In this document: one piece after another, positions 56,385 through 60,285 of the stretch
Layout of the letters: each line of letters starts with the position of its first letter
Position numbering within the stretch: the stretch's first letter is position 1
IMG/VR virus record: IMGVR_UViG_3300006865_000001
Coordinates: 1 to 60,285 of that record
Length of the DNA: 60,285 nucleotides
Origin: a virus
Direction: 5' to 3' (one strand)
The notes under the pieces: model-generated
The model's database searches: none
Told to the model about the DNA's origin: nothing
What the model saw: only the letters and a program-made list of their open reading frames with translations
Program-made: the position numbers and the translations under genes

Positions 56385-57095
56385 GTGCAATACAAATGTC
56401 TGAAGTGCAATCATGTATGGTCTAGCGGGTTGGCTCATTCACCTAAACAATGCCCCTCGTGCAAGCGGAAAGATTGGGATGGTCTGCATAATAGCTCGGG
56501 TAAGCTGCTGGCTGTGCCGGTGGCGGCTGTACCTGCCGGCGGTGTGACGTGTGGCCGTTGCGGGTCAAGCTGGTCAAGTGGCAAGGCTGGTGTGACCGCT
56601 TGCCCGTTCTGTGGTGCGGCTGTGGGTGGTGCGGTGCCGGTGGCTGTGGGTGGTGCTGTCACTGGTGCGGCTGTCACACCCAGCGCGGTGGCGGTCGATC
56701 CGTTTGACCCGGATGGCATGTTTGACTCTGGTCGCTGTAACTGTCGTAAGTGCGGTAACTCGTGGTTGCCTCGCGTACCTAACCCTGCTCAGTGTCCTAA
56801 ATGCAAGTCGCGGGATTGGAGCGAGGCGGCATCGGCTGCGGCTCTTGACTCGCTGGTAAACCCGGTATGGCGGGATTGCGACAGGCGGCACGTGATGACG
56901 TTAATTGGTCCGTTGGGTGATGAAAATGGTATCCATCGGTTCATTGACTCGGCTAAAACCGGGCTGTGTCCAAAGTGTGGTTGGAATAACAATACAGGGG
57001 TTCAGGTGGGTATTGATAATCCTCAGCAACCTGGCGGCGATGCTGCTGAACAAATCAAGCGGGAATGGGAGTTAAAGCATGGAAAGAGATGGTGA
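56385..57095 (+). CDS. Multi-zinc-ribbon protein (236 aa)
   Basis: At least three zinc ribbons: CLKC...CPSCKRKDWDG near the N-terminus, CGRC...CPFCGA, and CRKCGNSW...CPKCKSRDW, then a final CPKCG. The linker has DPFDPDGMF. GTG 56385 with TAGGAG upstream starts exactly at the first ribbon (QYKCLKC); in-frame ATGs at 56277 and 56364 lack ribosome-binding sites. Tandem ribbons suggest DNA, RNA or RNA-polymerase binding, hence a regulator or an adaptor. Confidence 0.7.
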   Translation: MQYKCLKCNHVWSSGLAHSPKQCPSCKRKDWDGLHNSSGKLLAVPVAAVPAGGVTCGRCGSSWSSGKAGVTACPFCGAAVGGAVPVAVGGAVTGAAVTPSAVAVDPFDPDGMFDSGRCNCRKCGNSWLPRVPNPAQCPKCKSRDWSEAASAAALDSLVNPVWRDCDRRHVMTLIGPLGDENGIHRFIDSAKTGLCPKCGWNNNTGVQVGIDNPQQPGGDAAEQIKREWELKHGKRW

Positions 57096-57285
57096 TAAGA
57101 CTAGGGCGCTGCGCGGGCTGACTGTAAGTCGTGGGCGGGACATAATGAAGGTGGTATATCCGAGTAAGCGCCGGTGTCGGGCGTGTGGTACGGATCGGCC
57201 TAGCAGATTGGCGTATGATGACCGGTGCATGGTTTGCGAGGGTAAACGGGCGGCGTGGTTGGCTGGTGGTGACGATGGGCGGTAG
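57079..57285 (+). CDS. Small zinc-ribbon protein (68 aa)
   Basis: ATG 57079 lies 17 bases inside the previous gene behind GGGAG. CRACGTDRPSR and CMVC pairs form a probable zinc ribbon, with a basic N-terminus. Role unknown. Confidence 0.7.
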   Translation: MERDGDKTRALRGLTVSRGRDIMKVVYPSKRRCRACGTDRPSRLAYDDRCMVCEGKRAAWLAGGDDGR

Positions 57286-57337
57286 TGGTGCCGGTACGTG
57301 AGCCGGTGTGATGGTTGACAGGATAAGGGGTGATACG

Positions 57338-57655
57338 ATGGAAATTTACAACGTGCATGTGTTGGTGATGGATTATTCCTGCTGCGATGTGGTTCATGAA
57401 GATGAGACGATAATTATCGGGTTGGATCACGCTAAAGTTTGGTATGGTAAAATGCTGGAGCATGCCCAATCAGAATGGGGTAGCAGTTTGAATTGCACGA
57501 TAATCGTTGAACTGATAAAACCGTGGGTGTCAACTGCGACAGGGATACCGTGTGTCATAATTGGTGAGCCTGCTGTAGATCGGTATGTTCGGTTAGCGCC
57601 TGGTGCATCAGTGCTGCCTGAGGTGGGTATCCGGTGTAAGTTCGCAGGGCGGTGA
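57338..57655 (+). CDS. Hypothetical protein (105 aa)
   Basis: ATG 57338 follows AGGGGTGATACG and is better than the in-frame ATG 57311 or the 57308 start. Alpha/beta pattern (YNVHVLVMDYSCCDV, TIIVELIKPW). No family recognised. Last gene before the hairpin at 57664. Confidence 0.65.
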   Translation: MEIYNVHVLVMDYSCCDVVHEDETIIIGLDHAKVWYGKMLEHAQSEWGSSLNCTIIVELIKPWVSTATGIPCVIIGEPAVDRYVRLAPGASVLPEVGIRCKFAGR

Positions 57656-57663
57656 GCGGTGGG

Positions 57664-57693
57664 ACCCGGCGCAGTGTGGCGGCTGCGCCGGGT
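57664..57693. terminator. Bidirectional hairpin between convergent operons
   Basis: ACCCGGCGCAG (57664-57674) pairs perfectly with CTGCGCCGGGT (57683-57693) over an 8-base loop TGTGGCGG, the same stem/loop style as 19643-19674. No T run on either side. Confidence 0.65.
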
Positions 57694-57711
57694 GGCTGGT
57701 GGGTGGGGGTG

Positions 57712-57870
57712 TCAGTAATCCGCCTCAATCCGCACGGTCACCCATTCCCAATAGCCTAAGCGGGTATCGTCGTTGGCTACTTCGTATTTCCAATCGTCAA
57801 GCGTGTACTCGGTATGTTCTCCCCATACTCCGCCGTTCTCGTTCGCTATTCTCTCCGCTTGCTCCGTCAT
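57712..57870 (-). CDS. Small acidic phage protein (52 aa)
   Basis: ATG 57870 follows AAGGGGATTACC. The pattern ENGGVWGEHTEYTLDDW then YEVANDDTRLGYWEWV is one I recognise from short proteins of many phages and prophages; its function is not known. Confidence 0.75.
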   Translation of the reverse strand: MTEQAERIANENGGVWGEHTEYTLDDWKYEVANDDTRLGYWEWVTVRIEADY

Positions 57871-57893
57871 GGTAATCCCCTTGCGCCGTGGCG

Positions 57894-57959
57894 CTACCCC
57901 CTATGCCATGTGATTATACACCATATTGCTATGCTGACGGCTGCTAGTATCTCAGTCAT
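57894..57959 (-). CDS. Possible membrane micropeptide (21 aa)
   Basis: ATG 57959 overlaps the upstream stop (ATGA) with AGGT upstream. The peptide is one hydrophobic helix (ILAAVSIAIWCIITW). Real only if such short frames are expressed; the coupling is the main support. Confidence 0.35.
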   Translation of the reverse strand: MTEILAAVSIAIWCIITWHRG

Positions 57960-58231
57960 GGTTGCACCTGCTTGGTGGCTGGTGCAAGGGTGTCAAGGCA
58001 GTCAACAATAACCATGCGTCCCTGGGTTATAATGTAGGATGTGCCGCTGTTGCTGTAGCACATGACATAGACCCGATAGCGGCGGCGGGTCTCAGTGTCG
58101 ATCAGCATGAACGTAGTGGGTATCTTGCAGCCGTATCCGGTGCGGCTGCGGTTGACCGGCGCCTTGCGGGTCTGGATCGCGGTCACGCCGCCTGTTAGGT
58201 ATTCAAGGGATCCTCTGGTCTCGGTTGTCAT
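57956..58231 (-). CDS. Hypothetical protein (91 aa)
   Basis: ATG 58231 has AAGGAGCC upstream. A beta-rich protein (TGYGCKIPTTFMLIDTETRRRYRVYV) with a Lys/Arg-rich N-terminus. Not recognised. Confidence 0.65.
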   Translation of the reverse strand: MTTETRGSLEYLTGGVTAIQTRKAPVNRSRTGYGCKIPTTFMLIDTETRRRYRVYVMCYSNSGTSYIITQGRMVIVDCLDTLAPATKQVQP

Positions 58232-58234
58232 GGC

Positions 58235-58408
58235 TCATGGCTCCTTGGTCAGTGTAGGTTGCATCCAACCGGCGCGTTCCTCGGCGTGTCGCTCCTGGGC
58301 GGCTGCTGCCTGGGGTCGGGTGTCGTGTGCCGAGATGAAGCGCAGGACGTGCTGTTGGGTGGCGGCTCCGGTGTATTCCTGGGTTATTTGGTAGCGTCGG
58401 TCTCTCAT
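58235..58408 (-). CDS. Hypothetical small protein (57 aa)
   Basis: ATG 58408 overlaps the upstream stop (ATGA) and follows AAGGAGCCC. Begins RDRRYQITQEYTG; helical, charged. Upstream in-frame starts lie in the previous gene. Unknown role. Confidence 0.65.
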   Translation of the reverse strand: MRDRRYQITQEYTGAATQQHVLRFISAHDTRPQAAAAQERHAEERAGWMQPTLTKEP

Positions 58409-59352
58409 TGCACGGGCTCCTTGGTGGGCTCCCACAAGAAACCAATACGGTTCATGGTCTCGCGAAATTCAGCCATAAGCGCGGGTAATCTTGCCTCAAG
58501 TGCGGCCTTCAGGGTGTCGCTGGTCAATTCCTCGTCGGTCGCTTCAGGCCATACAGCACAACTCCTGGCGGCGTCAAGGTCGCGGGTTTTGCCGGTGCTG
58601 TATGCCGTGGGGATCATTACAAACTGGTGCGGAATTCTCAGCGCGGCGCAAAACTCCTCTGCCTCGTTTATTGTGTCAAACGGGCATTCATGCCATTTGA
58701 CATCGTACCCTTTGAACGTGTACTTATCCGCGAAAGAATAATCGTTCTTCTCTTTACCATGTGATACTGCTACGGGTTCAAAGCGCACATAATCAGGGTT
58801 GGTTTTAAGCGCCGTCGCGTTGAAATTTTCGGCTGCTATCAACCAATCATAAAACCTTTTTTCGATCTTCTGCGTAAGGGGTGACGATCCGAATCTGACG
58901 CCGTGCGCATAACTGCTCGGCTCTCCTGCTCGGCGGCCGCTGGCGTCGCGGCCGCTGGCGTGATACAGGGTATTAGCGACGTAATGCATAGGGCCGTCTG
59001 TGCTGGTAAGGTGCCATTTGGTGAGCGGTGCCAGTTCAGGGAAAATTTTGGCTATCTCTTCATGCATGCATCCCCCAGCTGCAATGTCTTTCTGGCGGCG
59101 GCTCTCTGCCGTGTAAACGTCTGCCGTGATGCTGAACGATTGGTGACCATTCTGGCATTCGTCGTCAAAGCGGATCGTCACAGACATCTGGCCATTGGTG
59201 CCGTAGCCGGTAACGGGGCGGCTTAGGCTCTTCCATGTCTGATTGCGGTGTACCATGTTGCCTCTCACTTCCTGCGGGGCGTGAATGGTAAACATTCTGC
59301 CGGTTACACCGTTGATGGTGTGTTCATGTTCTGCGATGGGATAGGTCGTCAT
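58405..59352 (-). CDS. Phage protein of unknown function (315 aa)
   Basis: ATG 59352 follows CAGGAGGCATGAC; the longer frame is not needed. The N-terminal half has many aromatic and His residues (EHEHTINGVTGRMFTIHAPQEV, GNMVHRNQTWKSLSR); GPMHYVANTLYHA is another marked segment. I recognise the style from phages but not a named family or motif. As the largest product of this operon it may be an early host-takeover or defence-related protein; that is only an inference from position. Confidence 0.75.
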   Translation of the reverse strand: MTTYPIAEHEHTINGVTGRMFTIHAPQEVRGNMVHRNQTWKSLSRPVTGYGTNGQMSVTIRFDDECQNGHQSFSITADVYTAESRRQKDIAAGGCMHEEIAKIFPELAPLTKWHLTSTDGPMHYVANTLYHASGRDASGRRAGEPSSYAHGVRFGSSPLTQKIEKRFYDWLIAAENFNATALKTNPDYVRFEPVAVSHGKEKNDYSFADKYTFKGYDVKWHECPFDTINEAEEFCAALRIPHQFVMIPTAYSTGKTRDLDAARSCAVWPEATDEELTSDTLKAALEARLPALMAEFRETMNRIGFLWEPTKEPVQ

Positions 59353-59430
59353 GTCATGCCTCCTGGCTGCTTGGCGCCGTGGCGCGTTGGTTACGTGTCG
59401 GGGGTGTGGCTGCCTCACGGCTGCGGGGTG

Positions 59431-59640
59431 CTAACGCTCACCCTTGGCGCGGTTGTCAAGTTTGCTGTCACATGCCAAAGCGTGCATGATACAGGATCCT
59501 AATTCCTTGGCCGCTTGGCTATAGGTAAGGTGGTCTTTAACCTGCAACCCATACGTTACGGTGAAGGAGTCTAGGCCGGTCTGCTCCAATTTGATTGGAA
59601 AGGCGGCATCGGTGAGTTCAAAGCAAGTGGTTCGTTTCAT
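59431..59640 (-). CDS. Hypothetical protein (69 aa)
   Basis: ATG 59640 follows GCAGGGAGGATCG and overlaps the upstream stop. A beta-hairpin start (RTTCFELTDAAFPIKLEQ) and C-terminal helix (SQAAKELGSCIMHALA). Not recognised. Confidence 0.65.
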   Translation of the reverse strand: MKRTTCFELTDAAFPIKLEQTGLDSFTVTYGLQVKDHLTYSQAAKELGSCIMHALACDSKLDNRAKGER

Positions 59641-59867
59641 GGTTCGATCCTCCCTGCTCTCTGGTTCGGCTGCTCCTCTGAGCGGCTGCAGCGGGTTACG
59701 TCGATCCATGCGGTACCGGTGCCCGATACGGGGGTTACCTGCACGCGGGGCACTCCGTAGGCTGTCTTGGCGTCAAGTACGCGCATTGCAACGGTGAAAG
59801 AGCGGTCAAGGGTTACTAGGACGGTCTGTCCGATTGCCTGTTGTAATGTTGCGGCTGTGTATGTCAT
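59637..59867 (-). CDS. Small beta-rich protein (76 aa)
   Basis: ATG 59867 overlaps the upstream stop (ATGA) behind AAGGAGCC. An SH3/OB-like pattern (GQTVLVTLDRSFTVAMRVLDA). Possibly nucleic-acid binding; unproven. Confidence 0.65.
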   Translation of the reverse strand: MTYTAATLQQAIGQTVLVTLDRSFTVAMRVLDAKTAYGVPRVQVTPVSGTGTAWIDVTRCSRSEEQPNQRAGRIEP

Positions 59868-60001
59868 TGGCGTGGCTCCTTGGTGGTTGGCGGGTAGCCT
59901 AGCAGTTCAGCGGCTGCTTGTTCGGCTGTCAATTGCTTCTGCCATAATGTGGCGCGGATTTTGATTTGTCCGTTGATGCGGCTGTAGATGTAAACTAGCA
60001 T
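59864..60001 (-). CDS. Small helical protein, first gene of the last operon (45 aa)
   Basis: ATG 60001 with ACAGGAGCC upstream. The sequence (INGQIKIRATLWQKQLTAEQ then AAAELLGYPP) looks like a basic strand followed by a short HTH-like helix pair, so it could be a tiny DNA-binding protein. It directly follows the promoter at 60047-60075. Confidence 0.65.
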   Translation of the reverse strand: MLVYIYSRINGQIKIRATLWQKQLTAEQAAAELLGYPPTTKEPRQ

Positions 60002-60046
60002 GTGGCTGGCTCCTGTCTGCTGTCGTTATCCGTTGTAGGTGATAGG

Positions 60047-60075
60047 ACAATAACACCGTTGCAATTACCTGTCAA
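60047..60075 (-). promoter_or_regulatory. Promoter for the operon next to the terminal array
   Basis: Minus-strand TTGACA (60070-60075), 17 bp, TATTGT (60047-60052), with AT-rich DNA upstream. The right-hand array lies about 90 bp behind it. Confidence 0.7.
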
Positions 60076-60162
60076 TCATTTATTTACAATTTATTTTCAG
60101 GGGGTGGTTTTTACTGGTCGCGGGATCGCTGCGGAGCTGGTGTGGTTATATAGTATAGCGCT

Positions 60163-60285
60163 GTCGATCGGAGCTCCACCTCCAGGTCGATCGGAGCTCC
60201 ACCTCCAGGTCGATCGGAGCTCCACCTCCAGGTCGATCGGAGCTCCACCTCCAGGTCGATCGGAGCTCCACCTCCAGGTCGATCG
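60163..60285. repeat. Right copy of 23-bp tandem array
   Basis: Five full units and a partial one, in register with the left array so that the last 107 bases equal the first 107. The window stops mid-unit. In a circular genome the two arrays are one array of unknown copy number. The stretch 60076-60162 before it shows nothing but AT-rich promoter upstream sequence. Confidence 0.95.

Overview
The window looks like one complete genome of a tailed, double-stranded DNA phage with a P22-type capsid and short-tail machine (podovirus) infecting a Gram-negative bacterium. The evidence is a P22-like portal, a scaffold-like protein, a P22-like coat, gp4- and gp10-like tail factors, three large ejection-type proteins and beta-helix spikes, together with a lysis region that has an exported GH108 muramidase-like enzyme and lipoproteins. 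No integrase or clear lysogeny repressor was recognised; the only site-specific recombinase is a small resolvase-type serine recombinase. Two radical SAM enzymes hint at an oxygen-poor habitat, which is inference only. Both ends carry the same 23-bp tandem repeat, so the sequence is probably a circle, or a circularised assembly, cut inside that array.

Layout. (1) 375-10139, minus strand: replication and early genes, namely an SF2 helicase, an HNH nuclease, a VRR-NUC-like nuclease, a C5-methyltransferase-like protein, a TetR-like HTH protein, a prim-pol/SF3 primase-helicase and many small proteins including a ribbon-helix-helix protein. (2) A divergent promoter region at 10140-10369. (3) 10370-19619, plus strand: recombination and replication genes, namely a RecB/Cas4-like exonuclease, an Enc34-type ssDNA-binding protein, MazG, a family B DNA polymerase, YopX and an Hc1-like histone, ended by a strong hairpin at 19643-19674. 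(4) 19679-55768, minus strand: the late genes. Read in the direction of transcription these are a TerS-like gene, resolvase, HNH, an HslV-like hydrolase, a second HNH, TerL interrupted by an intein, portal, scaffold, coat, glycosyltransferase, gp4-like factor, two spikes, gp10-like hub, two radical SAM enzymes, GNAT, three ejection-type proteins, a PAPS-reductase-like enzyme, a tail-fibre head-binding domain, a third spike and lysis. (5) 55769-56384: an AT-rich, repeat-rich region that is the best origin/operator candidate. (6) 56385-57655, plus strand: a short zinc-ribbon operon ended by a hairpin. (7) 57712-60001, minus strand: small genes driven from a promoter at 60047-60075 next to the terminal array.

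Genes are tightly packed, with many ATGA, GTGA, TGATG and TAATG overlaps and strong GGAGG ribosome-binding sites. At least seven promoter candidates fit TTGACA, 16-18 bp, TATNNT. The most striking genome-wide signal is a short non-palindromic word, GTGTGACC (complement GGTCACAC), present dozens of times on both strands. It lies inside genes, in terminator loops and very often exactly between the Shine-Dalgarno sequence and the start codon.
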